A stretch of 64,000 nt of DNA from Hydrogenophaga flava NBRC 102514 (GTDB taxonomy: Bacteria; Pseudomonadota; Gammaproteobacteria; Burkholderiales; Burkholderiaceae_C): NCBI RefSeq assembly GCF_001571145.1, contig NZ_BCTF01000017.1, positions 1-64,000 of the forward strand. The letters are read 5' to 3'. Below are positions 7,913-19,589 of this stretch, piece by piece. The position numbers and the translations under genes are program-made. Numbering within the stretch: the stretch's first letter is position 1; each line of letters starts with the position of its first letter. The notes under the pieces were generated by a model that had not been told where the DNA came from, ran no database searches, and was given only the letters and a program-made list of their open reading frames with translations.

Positions 7913-8287
7913 ATGTCCGCTGTGTCCGAAGCCGTCGTCGCCGAAGCGGCGCCCATCCCCGCCCTGCTCGACTTCACGCCGCAGGCCGCCGCCAAGGTGG
8001 CCGAGCTGATCGAGGAAGAAGGCAACCCCGAGCTGAAGCTGCGCCTGTACGTCACGGGCGGCGGCTGCTCGGGCTTCTCCTACGGCTTCGTGTTCGACGA
8101 CCAGGTGGCCGAAGACGACACCGTGGTCTCGACCGAAGGTGTTTCGCTGGTGGTGGACGCGATGAGCCAGCAGTACCTGCTGGGCGCGCGGGTGGACTTC
8201 GAGGACGGACTGGAAGGTTCGCGCTTCGTGATCCACAACCCCAACGCGCAGACCACCTGCGGTCGCGGCAGTTCGTTCTCGGTCTGA
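7913..8287 (+). CDS. iscA: A-type Fe-S carrier (ErpA/IscA family) with an altered C-terminal motif
   Basis: A-type carriers pass Fe-S clusters from the scaffold to targets. The 124-residue protein has an ErpA-like N-terminal extension, the first ligand cysteine in [11 protein letters not shown] (Cys52), and a C-terminal motif [11 protein letters not shown]. The usual motif is CGCG. Here the third ligand cysteine is Arg118, encoded by CGC at 8264-8266, one base from TGC. The rest of the fold is intact, so loss of a ligand in a living gene is more likely than decay. A normal paralogue follows 11 bases later. Confidence 0.9.
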   Translation: MSAVSEAVVAEAAPIPALLDFTPQAAAKVAELIEEEGNPELKLRLYVTGGGCSGFSYGFVFDDQVAEDDTVVSTEGVSLVVDAMSQQYLLGARVDFEDGLEGSRFVIHNPNAQTTCGRGSSFSV

Positions 8288-8298
8288 CGGAGGTCGCC

Positions 8299-8622
8299 AT
8301 GAGCGTGTCACTCACCCCCGCCGCCGCGCGGCATGTGGAGAAGTCGCTGCTCAAGCGCGGCTCGGGCCTGGGCCTGCGGCTGGCGGTCAAGACCAGCGGC
8401 TGTTCGGGCTTTGCCTATGCGCTGGAGTTCGTCGACGAGATGAACGCCGACGACCAGTGCTTCGAGAACCACGGCGTGAAGGTCATCGTGGACCCGCGCA
8501 GCCTGGGCATGCTCGACGGCACCGAGCTGGACTTTGTGCGCGAAGGCCTGAACGAGGGCTTCAAGTTCAACAACCCGAACGCGAAAAACAACTGCGGCTG
8601 CGGCGAAAGCTTCGCGGTCTGA
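8299..8622 (+). CDS. iscA: A-type Fe-S carrier IscA
   Basis: This 107-residue A-type carrier has all three cluster ligands: Cys35 in [13 protein letters not shown], and Cys99 and Cys101 in [11 protein letters not shown]. The sequence ([18 protein letters not shown]) is of the IscA type rather than ErpA. It lies between the variant carrier and hscA with 7 bases to the next start, in the classical isc order. It probably delivers or repairs clusters during nitrogenase assembly. Confidence 0.93.
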   Translation: MSVSLTPAAARHVEKSLLKRGSGLGLRLAVKTSGCSGFAYALEFVDEMNADDQCFENHGVKVIVDPRSLGMLDGTELDFVREGLNEGFKFNNPNAKNNCGCGESFAV

Positions 8623-8629
8623 ACACACC

Positions 8630-10500
<1,871 letters not shown>

Positions 10501-10501
<1 letters not shown>

Positions 10502-10836
10502 TGCCCCTGGTTCGCATCCTGCCCCACCCCGACCTCTGCCCCGAGGGCAAGGACTTCGACGTCCGGCGCGGCGCCTCGCTGTGCGAGAGCATGCTCAAGG
10601 CCGGCGTGGCGATCGAGCACGCGTGTGACATGGTGGCCGCTTGTGCCACCTGCCATGTGCATGTGCGCGAAGGCGGCGCTTCGCTGGCCGAGCCGGACGA
10701 CGAAGAGAACGACCAGCTGGACAACGCCTGGGGACTGGATGCGCAGTCGCGGCTGGCCTGCTGTGTGAAGCTGCGCGAGGCCGATCTCGTCGTCGAACTG
10801 CCCAAGCACACCCGCAACCACGCTCGCGAAAAGTGA
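10501..10836 (+). CDS. fdx: [2Fe-2S] ferredoxin, Isc type
   Basis: This adrenodoxin-like ferredoxin supplies electrons for cluster assembly. The 111-residue sequence has the ligand pattern C-X5-C-X2-C in [19 protein letters not shown], with the last cysteine in RLACCVKL. The acidic [11 protein letters not shown] stretch fits a partner-binding surface. It is the last gene of the nifS operon; the 155 bases that follow hold the regulatory region of nifV. Confidence 0.93.
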
Positions 10837-10851
10837 CACCGGCGGGTCGGC

Positions 10852-10867
10852 TGTCCGAAACGGCACA
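10852..10867 (+). promoter_or_regulatory. NifA upstream activator site before nifV
   Basis: TGT-CCGAAACGGC-ACA is a perfect TGT-N10-ACA NifA binding site. It lies about 80 bases upstream of the -24 element at 10949, the usual spacing for NifA action by DNA looping. It starts only 15 bases after the fdx stop. Confidence 0.85.
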
Positions 10868-10948
10868 TTCCCGACACCGCCTCCGAAGCACGGCCATCCC
10901 GGCCACACAAAGCGGCTTCAAACCCACACAAAACGCACGCAAAACAGG

Positions 10949-10963
10949 TGGCACGCCTTATGC
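10949..10963 (+). promoter_or_regulatory. Sigma-54 promoter of the nifV-cysE-nifW-fixABCX operon
   Basis: TGGCACGCCTTATGC matches TGGCACG-N4-TTGC with one change (ATGC for TTGC). The start codon of nifV is about 30 bases downstream. Together with the upstream activator site at 10852-10867 this makes a complete NifA-dependent promoter. Confidence 0.85.
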
Positions 10964-10991
10964 GATGAGGTCCCTGAAAGGACACCGCGAC

Positions 10992-12140
10992 ATGGCACAC
11001 CACCTGGTCATCAACGACACCACCCTGCGCGACGGCGAGCAGACGGCGGGCGTGGCTTTCACGGTGGCAGAGAAGTGCGCCATTGCCCGGGCCCTGTCCG
11101 ACGCGGGTGTGCCGGAGATGGAGATCGGCATCCCCGCGATGGGCGAGGAAGAGATCGCCTGCATCAACGCGATTGCCGCGCTGCGCCTGCCGGCCCGCCT
11201 GATGGTCTGGGGCCGCATGACCGAATCGGATCTCGCAGCGGCGCTGCGCTGCGACGCACACATCATTCACCTGTCGATGCCGGTGTCCGACATCCACCTG
11301 CGCCACAAGCTGCGCCAGTCGCGCGATGAGGTGATGGCGCAGGTCACGCGCGTGCTGACCCGCGCCGCGGCCAGCGGCCTGCAGGTGTCGTTCGGCATGG
11401 AAGACGCCTCGCGCGCCGACCCGGATTTCATGGCGCAGATCGCACGCCGCGCAGCGAGCTGCGGCGCCTCGCGCGTGCGCTTTGCCGACACGCTGGGCGT
11501 GCTCGATCCGTTCTCCACCTTCGAGGCCATCGCCCGCCTGCGCCAGGACCTGCCCGGCATGCGGATCGAGATCCACGCGCACAACGACCTGGGCCTGGCG
11601 ACCGCCAACACCCTGGCCGCGCTGCGCGCCGGCGCCAGCCACGCCAACACCACCGTCAACGGCCTGGGCGAGCGCGCGGGCAACGCCGCGCTGGAAGAGA
11701 TCGTGATGGGCGTGCGCCACCTGCACGGCGGCGACACGGGCGTGGCCACCCAGTCGCTGGTGGACATTTCGCGCCTCGTCGCCAAGGCCTCGGGCCGGCC
11801 CGTCGCCTTCAACAAGAGCATCGTCGGCGAGGCGGTGTTCACCCACGAATCCGGCATCCACATCGACGGCCTGCTCAAGAACCCGAGCACCTACGAGAGC
11901 TTCGACCCGGCCGAGCTGGGCCGCGAACGCCGCACCGTGCTGGGCAAACACTCGGGTTCGCAGGCGGTGCGCATGGCCTACGGAGCCATCGGCGTGGCCC
12001 TGAACGACGACGGCCTGACCGGGCGCCTGCTAGGCCGCATCCGCGCGCACGCGATGGACGCCAAGCGCGAGCCGACCCCGCAGGAGCTGCAGCGCTTCCT
12101 GTGCGAATCGCAGCCCGCGGCCATCCGCTTCCCGTCATGA
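10992..12140 (+). CDS. nifV: Homocitrate synthase NifV
   Basis: NifV condenses acetyl-CoA with 2-oxoglutarate to homocitrate, the organic ligand of FeMo-cofactor. The 382-residue protein shows the isopropylmalate/homocitrate synthase signatures [17 protein letters not shown] at the start and [21 protein letters not shown] in the barrel. [18 protein letters not shown] and the [15 protein letters not shown] region follow. Length is typical. I chose ATG 10992, just after the sigma-54 element; longer upstream extensions would run through the promoter. The stop overlaps the cysE start (ATGA). Confidence 0.95.
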   Translation: MAHHLVINDTTLRDGEQTAGVAFTVAEKCAIARALSDAGVPEMEIGIPAMGEEEIACINAIAALRLPARLMVWGRMTESDLAAALRCDAHIIHLSMPVSDIHLRHKLRQSRDEVMAQVTRVLTRAAASGLQVSFGMEDASRADPDFMAQIARRAASCGASRVRFADTLGVLDPFSTFEAIARLRQDLPGMRIEIHAHNDLGLATANTLAALRAGASHANTTVNGLGERAGNAALEEIVMGVRHLHGGDTGVATQSLVDISRLVAKASGRPVAFNKSIVGEAVFTHESGIHIDGLLKNPSTYESFDPAELGRERRTVLGKHSGSQAVRMAYGAIGVALNDDGLTGRLLGRIRAHAMDAKREPTPQELQRFLCESQPAAIRFPS

Positions 12141-12934
12141 AACGCGACGAGACACCGATGCTGGCTGTCACCGCCCCGCCCCCCGCCCAGCGCAGCACCG
12201 GCTGGTGGTCGCTGGTGCGCGGCGACGTGGCCTGCGTGCTGGCGCGCGACCCGGCGGCGCGCAACCGGCTGGAGGTGTGGACCATCTACCCCGGCGTGCA
12301 GGCGGTGGCGCTGTACCGGCTGGCGCATGCGCTGTGGTCGCGCGGATGGCGCTTCGGGCCGCGCTTCATTTCCTACGTCGCGCGCTGGCTGACCAACGTG
12401 GACATCCACCCCGGTGCGCGCATCGGTGAACGCTTTTTCATCGACCACGGCGCGGGCGTGGTGATCGGCGAGACCGCCGAGATCGGTGACGACGTGACGC
12501 TCTACCACGGCGTCACGCTGGGCGGCACCACCTGGAACCCGGGCAAGCGCCACCCGACGCTGGGCCACGGCGTGGTGGTGGGTGCGGGCGCCAAGATTCT
12601 CGGCCCCATCACCGTGGGCGACGGCGCGCTCGTGGCGGCCAACTCGGTGGTGATCGAGCCGGTGCCCTCGGGCGCGACGGTGGTCGGCATTCCGGGCCGC
12701 GTGGTGGCCCCGCGCCGCCGCACCACGCATGGTTTCGACCTCGACCACCACCTGATTCCCGACCCGGTCGGCAAGGCCATGGCCTGCGTGCTCGACCGGC
12801 TGGCCCAGCTCGAACGCGCCCAGGCCGCCGGCGCCGGCCTGGCCAGCGCCGACGCCGCCTGCGGCCAATGCGACGACCCCTGCGCCCTGCCCTCGTTCGA
12901 CCTCAAGACCGGCGTGACCGTTCACCAGGAGTGA
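12137..12934 (+). CDS. cysE: Serine O-acetyltransferase, nif-linked (NifP/CysE type)
   Basis: The enzyme makes O-acetylserine, the carbon precursor of cysteine, which NifS consumes. The 265-residue protein has the left-handed beta-helix hexapeptide repeats ([40 protein letters not shown]) with the catalytic His/Asp region and the GG-rich loop. The start overlaps the nifV stop by four bases. A Cys-containing C-terminal tail ([12 protein letters not shown]) is unusual for CysE. A cysE copy in nif clusters is known as nifP in Azotobacter, where it raises cysteine supply during nitrogen fixation; the same role is inferred here. Confidence 0.92.
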   Translation: MKRDETPMLAVTAPPPAQRSTGWWSLVRGDVACVLARDPAARNRLEVWTIYPGVQAVALYRLAHALWSRGWRFGPRFISYVARWLTNVDIHPGARIGERFFIDHGAGVVIGETAEIGDDVTLYHGVTLGGTTWNPGKRHPTLGHGVVVGAGAKILGPITVGDGALVAANSVVIEPVPSGATVVGIPGRVVAPRRRTTHGFDLDHHLIPDPVGKAMACVLDRLAQLERAQAAGAGLASADAACGQCDDPCALPSFDLKTGVTVHQE

Positions 12935-12939
12935 CCACC

Positions 12940-13281
12940 ATGGAAGACCTACTGACCCGCCTCAAGGCCCTGTCCTCGGCCGAGGATTTCCTGCAGTTCT
13001 TCGGCATCCCGTTCGACCAGGCCGTGGTCAACGTGAGCCGGCTGCACATCCTCAAGCGCTTTTTCCAGTACCTGCGCCAGCAGTCGGCCGACCTGCCGCA
13101 GGACAACGAAGTTGCCCTGTTCACCGCCTACCGCCAGCTGCTCATCAAGGCCTACGGCGACTTCGTGAAGTCCACGCCCGCACAGGAGAAGGTCTTCAAG
13201 GTGTTCCAGGACGTGGGGGGCCGGCAGCACGTCTCCATCGACAACCTCAAGGCGTCCCTGCCGCAACGCGCCGTGGCCTGA
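12940..13281 (+). CDS. nifW: Nitrogenase stabilising/protective protein NifW
   Basis: NifW binds the MoFe protein and is thought to protect nitrogenase from oxygen or help its maturation. The 113-residue protein matches the family in size and in the sequences LSSAEDFLQFFGIPFDQAVVN, HILKRFFQYL and AYRQLLIKAYGDFVKSTPAQEKVFKVFQ. It starts five bases after cysE and is followed by fixA after 12 bases, so it belongs to the same NifA-controlled transcript. Confidence 0.95.
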   Translation: MEDLLTRLKALSSAEDFLQFFGIPFDQAVVNVSRLHILKRFFQYLRQQSADLPQDNEVALFTAYRQLLIKAYGDFVKSTPAQEKVFKVFQDVGGRQHVSIDNLKASLPQRAVA

Positions 13282-13293
13282 AAGGAATCCACC

Positions 13294-14145
13294 ATGCACA
13301 TCGTCGTCTGCATCAAGCAGGTCCCGGACTCGGCGCAGATCCGCGTCCACCCGGTGACCAACACCATCATGCGCCAGGGCGTGCCGGCCATCGTCAACCC
13401 GTACGACCTGTTCGCACTGGAAGAAGCCCTGAGGCTGAAAGACAAGTTCGGCGGCCGCGTCACCATGCTTTGCATGGGCCCGCCGCAGGCCGAGGACGCT
13501 CTGCGCAAGTGCATCAGCTTCGGCGCCACCGACGCCATCCTGGTGACCGACCGCGCCTTCGCCGGTGCCGACACCCTGGCCACCAGCTACGCACTGACCG
13601 CCGCCATCCGCAAGATCCACGCAGAGCAGGCGGTGGACCTGGTCTTCACCGGCAAGCAGACCATCGACGGTGACACCGCCCAGGTTGGCCCCGGCATCGC
13701 CAAGCGCCTGGGCTGGAACTTGCTGACCTACGTGAGCAAGATCAACGAGGTGGACCTGGACGGCCAGACCCTGACGGTGGAGCGCCGCGCCGAAGGCGGC
13801 GTGCAGCGCCTGCAGACCACGCTGCCCAGCCTGATCACCATGCTCGAAGGCACCAACGAAATGCGCTTCGCGACCATGGACGACATGCTGCGCGCCGGCC
13901 GCTGCCAGGTGCGCAAGTGGAGCAAGGACGACGCCGGCATCGAGGACATAACCAAGATCGGCCTCAAGGGCAGTCCCACCATCGTCAGCAAGGTGTTTGC
14001 CCCCAAGGCCCGCAGCGTGCGCGCCGAGATGCAGGAGGTGGGCGACGGCACCAGTGTCAACGACGTCTGCCTGAACCTGCTGCAGAAGATTTTCACCACC
14101 CACCCGACGCTGGAGCAGGAGACGGTCGACCGTCTCAGCGCCTGA
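13294..14145 (+). CDS. fixA: FixA, electron-transfer flavoprotein beta-type subunit
   Basis: FixA and FixB form an electron-bifurcating flavoprotein which, with FixC and FixX, oxidises NADH and reduces ferredoxin or flavodoxin for nitrogenase. The 283-residue protein starts [20 protein letters not shown] and has the ETF-beta features [17 protein letters not shown] and [17 protein letters not shown]. Length is normal. It lies 12 bases after nifW. Confidence 0.95.
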   Translation: MHIVVCIKQVPDSAQIRVHPVTNTIMRQGVPAIVNPYDLFALEEALRLKDKFGGRVTMLCMGPPQAEDALRKCISFGATDAILVTDRAFAGADTLATSYALTAAIRKIHAEQAVDLVFTGKQTIDGDTAQVGPGIAKRLGWNLLTYVSKINEVDLDGQTLTVERRAEGGVQRLQTTLPSLITMLEGTNEMRFATMDDMLRAGRCQVRKWSKDDAGIEDITKIGLKGSPTIVSKVFAPKARSVRAEMQEVGDGTSVNDVCLNLLQKIFTTHPTLEQETVDRLSA

Positions 14146-14173
14146 GCCCCGCACGCACCAGAAGGAGAAGACC

Positions 14174-15298
14174 ATGGCCGAACCCGACAAGCCCCAGATG
14201 GCCGCCGCCGCTGCCGCAGGCGCCGCCAAGACCGCCGGCCGCAGTGGCCGCAGCACCGAACTGCCCGAACACCTGAAGGTCTACAAGGGCGTCTGGGTGT
14301 TCATCGAACACGATCGCGGCCAGGTGCACAGCGTGAGCTGGGAGCTGATGGGCGAAGCCCGCAAGCTGGCCGACAAACTGGGCGTGGAGGTCAGCGGCGT
14401 GCTGCTGGGCGGCCCGTCCGACAAGCTGGAGGACTACGCCAAGGAGGCCTACGTCTACGGCGCTGACCACTGCTACCTCATGCGCGACCCGGTGCTGCAG
14501 GGCTACCGCAACGAGCCCTTCACCAAGGGGCTGACCGACCTGGTGAACAAGCACCAACCGGAGATCCTGCTGCTGGGCGCCACCACCATGGGCCGCGACC
14601 TGGCGGGCTCGGTGGCCACCACCCTGGGCACTGGCCTGACGGCCGACTGCACCGAGCTGAACATCGACGGCCGCGCGCTGGCCGCCACCCGCCCCACCTT
14701 CGGGGGCAGCCTGCTGTGCACCATCATGACCCTGGCCTACCGGCCGCAGATGGCCACCATGCGCCCGCGCACCGCCGCCATGCCGGCGCGCGACGAAAGC
14801 CGCAGCGGCGACATCATCACCATGGACCTGGGCATGGTCGAAACCGACATCGTCACCAAGCTGCTGGCCTTCATCCCCGACGCCACCAGCAACAACATCA
14901 ACCTGGCCTACGCCGACATCATCGTCACCGCCGGCAAGGGCCTGAAGAACGCCGACAACTGCAAGCTGGTGTGGGACCTGGCCCGCGTGCTGGGCGCCGA
15001 GGTGGGCGCCACCCGCGCGGTCACCCAGGCCGGCTGGCTGGAGGCCGAACGGCAGGTGGGCCAGACCGGCAAGACGGTGCGGCCCAAGCTCTACATCGCC
15101 GCCGGTGTGAGCGGTGCGATCCAGCACCGGGTGGGCATGGAGGCGTCCGATGTGATCGTGGCCATCAACACCGACCCCAACGCGCCCATCTTCGACTTCG
15201 CCCACCACGGCATCGTCGGCAACGCGATGCAGGTGCTGCCGGTGCTGACCGCGGCCTTCCGTTCCCACCTCGACAAGCGCATCCGCAAGGTTGCGTAA
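14174..15298 (+). CDS. fixB: FixB, electron-transfer flavoprotein alpha-type subunit
   Basis: FixB is the alpha subunit of the Fix electron-bifurcating complex. The 374-residue protein has an Ala-rich N-terminal leader (~35 residues), the ETF-alpha domain ([19 protein letters not shown]), and the C-terminal FAD-binding signature [17 protein letters not shown], with [20 protein letters not shown] after it. It follows fixA by 28 bases, with an AAGGAGAA ribosome site before the ATG. Confidence 0.95.
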   Translation: MAEPDKPQMAAAAAAGAAKTAGRSGRSTELPEHLKVYKGVWVFIEHDRGQVHSVSWELMGEARKLADKLGVEVSGVLLGGPSDKLEDYAKEAYVYGADHCYLMRDPVLQGYRNEPFTKGLTDLVNKHQPEILLLGATTMGRDLAGSVATTLGTGLTADCTELNIDGRALAATRPTFGGSLLCTIMTLAYRPQMATMRPRTAAMPARDESRSGDIITMDLGMVETDIVTKLLAFIPDATSNNINLAYADIIVTAGKGLKNADNCKLVWDLARVLGAEVGATRAVTQAGWLEAERQVGQTGKTVRPKLYIAAGVSGAIQHRVGMEASDVIVAINTDPNAPIFDFAHHGIVGNAMQVLPVLTAAFRSHLDKRIRKVA

Positions 15299-15321
15299 CC
15301 CCGACCCCAAGGAGATCTGTG

Positions 15322-16629
15322 ATGTCCAACGAAAAGTTTGATGCGATCGTGGTCGGGGCGGGCCCCTCGGGCAACGCCGCGGCCTACACCATGGCCAAGG
15401 CCGGCCTGAAGGTCCTGCAGATCGAGCGCGGTGAATACCCGGGCAGCAAGAACGTGCAGGGCGCAATCCTCTACAGCAACGCGCTGGAACAGATCATCCC
15501 GGACTTCCGCGAGGACGCACCGCTGGAGCGCCACATCATCGAGCAGCGCATGTGGATGATGGACGACGAGAGCTTCGTCGGCACCCACTACCGCAGCGAC
15601 GACTACAACAAGCCACCCTACAACCGCTACACCATCATCCGGGCGCAGTTCGACAAGTGGTTCAGCTCCAAGGTGCGCGAGGCCGGTGCGCTGCTGATCT
15701 GCGAGACCACGGTGGAAGAGCTGCTGCTCGACGGCGAGCGGGTCATCGGCGTGCGCTGCGACCGCCTGGGTGGCGAGGTGTACGCCGACGTGGTGGTGCT
15801 GGCCGACGGCGTGAACAGCACTCTGGCGCGCAAGGCCGGCTTCCACGGCGAGCTGGACGCGGGCAACGTGGCCCTGGCGGTCAAGGAGATCCTGTTCCTG
15901 CCCGAGGACGTGATCCAGCAGCGCTTCAACATCAAGGAAGACGAGGGCGTAGTCATCGAGCTGATGGGCAAGGTGACCGAGGGCATGGTGGGCACCGGCT
16001 TCCTCTACACCAACAAGGAGTCGCTCACCATCGGCGTGGGCTGCATGCTCAGCGACTTCAAGGCCAACCCGCTGCGCACCAAGCCCTACGAGCTGCTGGA
16101 AAAGCTCAAGAAGCACCCCAGCATCGCGCCCATGATCGAGGGCGGCGAGATGAAGGAGTACTGCGCCCACCTGATCCCCGAAGGCGGCTTCAACGCAGTG
16201 CCGCGCCTGTACGGCCCGGGCTGGCTGATCGTGGGCGACTCGGGCGGCTTCGTCAACGCGGTGCACCGCGAGGGCTCCAACCTGGCCATGACCAGCGGTC
16301 GCCTGGCCGGTGAAACGGTCATTGCGATGAAGGCCGCGGGCCAGGAGCCCAGCGCCGCCCACCTGAAGCTCTACAAGGACAAGATGGACGAGTCCTTCGT
16401 CATGAAGGACCTGAAGAAGTACCGCAAGCTGCCCGAAGTGCTGCACAGCAGCCCGCAGTTCTTCACCGCCTACCCCGAGCTGGTCAACCGCGCGGCCAAG
16501 ACCTTCTTCACCGTGGACGGTGTGGACAAGCATTCCAAGGAAAAGGAAATCCTGGGCAGTTTCCGCAGCAAGCGCAGCCTGACCGGCCTGGTCGGCGACG
16601 CATTCAAGATCTGGAGGGCTTCGCGATGA
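15322..16629 (+). CDS. fixC: FixC, ETF:quinone-oxidoreductase-like flavoprotein
   Basis: FixC carries FAD and passes the high-potential electrons of the bifurcation to quinone. The 435-residue protein opens with the dinucleotide motif [20 protein letters not shown] and has [17 protein letters not shown], and [19 protein letters not shown] near the FAD ribityl site. ATG 15322 follows the ribosome site AAGGAG at 15309-15314. Its stop overlaps fixX by four bases. Confidence 0.95.
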   Translation: MSNEKFDAIVVGAGPSGNAAAYTMAKAGLKVLQIERGEYPGSKNVQGAILYSNALEQIIPDFREDAPLERHIIEQRMWMMDDESFVGTHYRSDDYNKPPYNRYTIIRAQFDKWFSSKVREAGALLICETTVEELLLDGERVIGVRCDRLGGEVYADVVVLADGVNSTLARKAGFHGELDAGNVALAVKEILFLPEDVIQQRFNIKEDEGVVIELMGKVTEGMVGTGFLYTNKESLTIGVGCMLSDFKANPLRTKPYELLEKLKKHPSIAPMIEGGEMKEYCAHLIPEGGFNAVPRLYGPGWLIVGDSGGFVNAVHREGSNLAMTSGRLAGETVIAMKAAGQEPSAAHLKLYKDKMDESFVMKDLKKYRKLPEVLHSSPQFFTAYPELVNRAAKTFFTVDGVDKHSKEKEILGSFRSKRSLTGLVGDAFKIWRASR

Positions 16630-16922
16630 GCACCGCTGTCAACGTGGAAGAGAAACTCTTCCAGAACCGCTACAAGGTCGACCACGGTCGGCCCCACATC
16701 CAGATCAAGAACGCCGAGGTCTGCAGCAACGACTGCCAGTCGCAGGCCTGCACCTTCATCTGCCCGGCCGCCTGCTACAAGGCCGAAGGCAACCGCACGG
16801 TGACCCTCATCACCGACGGTTGCCTGGAGTGCGGCAGCTGCCGCGTGATCTGCACCGAACACGCCAACGTCGCCTGGGAATACCCGCGCGGCGGCCACGG
16901 CATCCTGTTCAAGTTCGGTTGA
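16626..16922 (+). CDS. fixX: FixX, ferredoxin-like subunit
   Basis: FixX is the 4Fe-4S partner of FixC. The 98-residue protein has the characteristic cysteines in [19 protein letters not shown] and the C-terminal motif [20 protein letters not shown], ending [13 protein letters not shown] as in the family. The start overlaps the fixC stop (ATGA). It closes the nifV-fixX operon; I see no clear terminator right after it. Confidence 0.95.
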   Translation: MSTAVNVEEKLFQNRYKVDHGRPHIQIKNAEVCSNDCQSQACTFICPAACYKAEGNRTVTLITDGCLECGSCRVICTEHANVAWEYPRGGHGILFKFG

Positions 16923-17102
16923 AAGCCACGCCATGGCCAAGCCCGCGCGGCTCCTGCGTGGCCAGGGACAGCTCGGCGGTGCTTCAAGCCTTGTAGGCCG
17001 AACAGCAACAGCGCCGGGCCTAAGACGGCCTGGCCATCCATCACCCATCTGGTTCCGGGAGAACCTCATTTCCGGGCTGGTGCCGTGCAGCTTTCCGTAC
17101 CA
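16923..17102. other. Intergenic space after fixX
   Basis: About 180 bases with no supported gene. An ATG-initiated open frame at 16933 runs through the tRNA antisense to 17292 and is an artefact. The end of the nif cluster thus abuts tRNA-Val, a common insertion target, but I find no repeat of the tRNA 3' end nearby. Confidence 0.5.
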
Positions 17103-17137
17103 ACAAAAAAAAGCACCTAGCGTTTCCACTAAGTGCT
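17103..17137 (-). terminator. Intrinsic terminator of tRNA-Val
   Basis: On the minus strand AAGCACTTAG and CTAGGTGCTT form a 10-bp stem (one G-U pair) around an 8-base loop, followed by a run of T (A-run at 17103-17110 on the plus strand). It lies 19 bases beyond the tRNA 3' end. Confidence 0.85.
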
Positions 17138-17155
17138 TGATTTTTCTACCAAATC

Positions 17156-17232
17156 TGGTAGGCGCGATTGGACTCGAACCAACGACCCCCACCATGTCAA
17201 GGTGGTGCTCTAACCAGCTGAGCTACGCGCCT
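17156..17232 (-). tRNA. tRNA-Val (anticodon GAC)
   Basis: The minus strand folds as a full cloverleaf of 77 bases. It has a 7-bp acceptor AGGCGCG/CGCGCCT, D-arm GCTC...GAGC, anticodon stem CCACC/GGTGG with loop TTGACAT giving GAC, a T-loop with TTCGAGT, discriminator A and an encoded CCA. Confidence 0.97.
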
Positions 17233-17253
17233 GCAAACTGTCCGAAGCCTCGC

Positions 17254-17283
17254 ATTATAGCAGCGAATTCAGCAATTTGTCCA
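17254..17283 (-). promoter_or_regulatory. Sigma-70 promoter of tRNA-Val
   Basis: A perfect TATAAT lies at 17254-17259 on the minus strand, about 22 bases upstream of the tRNA 5' end. TGGACA at 17278-17283 is an acceptable -35 element with 18-base spacing. Confidence 0.7.
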
Positions 17284-17293
17284 AACCCGTGAA

Positions 17294-19576
17294 TCATTTG
17301 CGCCTGACCATGCGCACACCGGCCACATCCCCGACCACCGACATGGCTCGGGACACTTGTCTCGCATCGATGATCTCTATGGTGAAAGTCATCCACGCGA
17401 TGCCCTTGACCGACTGCGTCTGTACCCCGATGACGTTCATCTTCTCGCGCGCAAACACATCGGAAATGTCTCTCAGCAACCCCTGCCGGTCGATCGCCTC
17501 AACCGCAACGTCTACCGGGTACACGGCAGAAGCCCCGTCCCTCCCGCCAGACACAGCGCCACCCCATTGCACATCGATCACCCGGTCAGGACTGGTGCGC
17601 TGCAGATGGGCAAAGTCGCTGCAATCGCTCCGATGGATGCTCACACCCTTGCCACGGGTCACAAACCCCCGGATGTCGTCCGGTGGGGCGGGCTTGCAGC
17701 ATTTGGCCAACTGCGTCATCAGGGAATCGACACCGACCACCAGCACACCCCCGCTGGACGCGGAACGCACAGGACGCGGCTTCTTCAGCCACGGGGGAAC
17801 GTCCTCGACGACGGGCTGATCGCCCTGCCGCAAAAGCACCTCTAGCGTGCGGAGCGACAGCTCGTCCTTGCCCACCTGTTCGAACAGGGCCTGCGCCGAG
17901 GGAAGGCCCGCCGAGCTGGCGAGTTCCTCGAACCTCAGCGCGGTGCGCCCCTCTCGCTGGAGGAGACGTTCCACCGCCTCGCGCCCCCTGGCAACGGTCT
18001 CTTCCATCGCCAGTTGGTTGAACCATGCCCGGACCTTGCTCTTGGCACGGTGGCCGACCAGGTAACCCAACTCAGGATTGAGCCAGTCGCGCGAAGGACC
18101 TCCCTCCTTGGCGGCGATGATTTCGACGGTCTGACCATTCTGCAGCGCCGTGTTCAGCGGAACCATGACGCCGTCCACCCGGGCCCCTCTGCAGCGGTGC
18201 CCCAGATTCGTGTGCACCGAATAGGCGAAATCGACAGGCGTGGCGCCCTGCGACAGCTCCACGATGGCGGCATCAGGCGTCAGGACATAGATGCGGTCGT
18301 CAAACAGTCCAGATGAAGCCCCACTGAGATCACGCTCCCAGGCCAGCAGTTGTCGAAGCACCGCGATCTTGGCGTCGTACTCCGAACTGGCCGACACGCC
18401 CGCATAGCCTTTGGTGCCCGCCTCCTTGTAGGCCCAGTGGGCGGCCACCCCGTGTTCGGCGTGTTCGTGCATGGCCTGGGACCGGATCTGGATCTCGAAC
18501 GCCCTACCCTGCGGGTCCCGCACCACCGTATGCAGCGACTGGTAGCCATTGGCCTTGGGCTTGGCGATGTAGTCGTCGAACTCCTCCGCAACGGGTGTGA
18601 ACTGCGAGTGCACCAGCGCCAGCACTGCATAACATGCATCGGTCGAAGGCACCACCACCCGCAGAGCTCGGATGTCGAACACCTGGTCGAAGTCCAGCGA
18701 CTTGCCACGCATCTTCTTGACGATGCTGTAGATGTGCTTGGGCCGCCCCTGAACCGACGCCTGGATGCCCTGCCCGCGCAGGTCTTGCTCCAATTGCATT
18801 CGCACCTGCTCGATGTGCACCTCGCGCTCTGCCCTCTTTTCATCCAGCAGACGGGCCACCTCCTTGTACATGTGCGGCTCTAGAAAACGGAAGGCCAGAT
18901 CCTCCATCTCCCATTTGATCTGCCAGATGCCCAGCCGGTTGGCCAGCGGAGCGAACACATGCAGCGACTCGCTGGCCAGGGCCTGACCGGGATCCCCCTT
19001 GCAGGCCGCGAAATAGCGCAGCGTCTGCAGGCGCGATGCCAGCCGGAGCATCACCACCCGCAAGTCACGGGAAAACGCGAGCAACATCTTGCGGACGTTC
19101 TCGGTCTGGCTGGCCGCCAGTTCGGACACAGGCACCTTGCCCGGTGACGCCACAGGCAGGGCCGCCTCTTGCGCGGCCAGACGCTCTCCCGTTTTCCGGT
19201 TCTGCACCTCGGCCGACTTGATGCGCGCCTGCCGCTGCAGTTGCACCAGCTTGGTCGTCTCAAGAGCGAGCGCCGCGAAGTTCTCGCCGAACGCCTTGGC
19301 AATCACCTCTTGAGGCCTGTTGAGGTACTGGCACGCGTACACGAGATATGCGGCAGCCTGCATCGCCTCCGACCCGCCAATGTCGCGCAGCACCGTAGCG
19401 ACCGCGTCGGCGTGCGAGAGGATGTTTTCGCCTGTGTCCAGCTGCTCGCTGGCCAGCAAGGGCTCTGCGAAGGCACGGGCACGCGCCAATGCCTGGGCCT
19501 GCTGGGGCAGGCTGTCCGAGGTGGCGGCCACGATGGCCGACGTTGGTGGTGGAGGAACAGAAGTCGAATACTGCAT
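17294..19576 (-). CDS. relA: (p)ppGpp synthetase RelA
   Basis: RelA makes (p)ppGpp on stalled ribosomes during amino-acid starvation. The 760-residue protein has an N-terminal pseudo-HD domain in which the HD hydrolase dyad is missing (LVYACQYLNRPQ where SpoT has HDVIED), so it should be synthesis-only. The synthetase domain contains FDQVFDIRALRVVV and EFDDYIAKPKANGYQSLHTV. The TGS domain is at VLTPDAAIVELSQGATPVDF, and a zinc-finger/ACT region follows (LAKCCKPAPPDDIRGFVTRG; QGLLRDISDVFAREKMNVIG). ATG 19576 gives the expected start; upstream extension would enter the neighbouring gene. Confidence 0.95.
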   Translation of the reverse strand: MQYSTSVPPPPTSAIVAATSDSLPQQAQALARARAFAEPLLASEQLDTGENILSHADAVATVLRDIGGSEAMQAAAYLVYACQYLNRPQEVIAKAFGENFAALALETTKLVQLQRQARIKSAEVQNRKTGERLAAQEAALPVASPGKVPVSELAASQTENVRKMLLAFSRDLRVVMLRLASRLQTLRYFAACKGDPGQALASESLHVFAPLANRLGIWQIKWEMEDLAFRFLEPHMYKEVARLLDEKRAEREVHIEQVRMQLEQDLRGQGIQASVQGRPKHIYSIVKKMRGKSLDFDQVFDIRALRVVVPSTDACYAVLALVHSQFTPVAEEFDDYIAKPKANGYQSLHTVVRDPQGRAFEIQIRSQAMHEHAEHGVAAHWAYKEAGTKGYAGVSASSEYDAKIAVLRQLLAWERDLSGASSGLFDDRIYVLTPDAAIVELSQGATPVDFAYSVHTNLGHRCRGARVDGVMVPLNTALQNGQTVEIIAAKEGGPSRDWLNPELGYLVGHRAKSKVRAWFNQLAMEETVARGREAVERLLQREGRTALRFEELASSAGLPSAQALFEQVGKDELSLRTLEVLLRQGDQPVVEDVPPWLKKPRPVRSASSGGVLVVGVDSLMTQLAKCCKPAPPDDIRGFVTRGKGVSIHRSDCSDFAHLQRTSPDRVIDVQWGGAVSGGRDGASAVYPVDVAVEAIDRQGLLRDISDVFAREKMNVIGVQTQSVKGIAWMTFTIEIIDARQVSRAMSVVGDVAGVRMVRRK

Positions 19577-19589
19577 GGCAAGGGCTCGC

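Noticed and set aside
17156-17232. tRNA-Val as an integration site of a mobile island
   Set aside because: No integrase gene and no repeat of the tRNA 3' end was found within the window; the adjacent nif cluster ends in an ordinary way.
16933-17292. 119-codon frame after fixX
   Set aside because: It runs antisense through tRNA-Val and its terminator; there is no ribosome site and the sequence is not protein-like.
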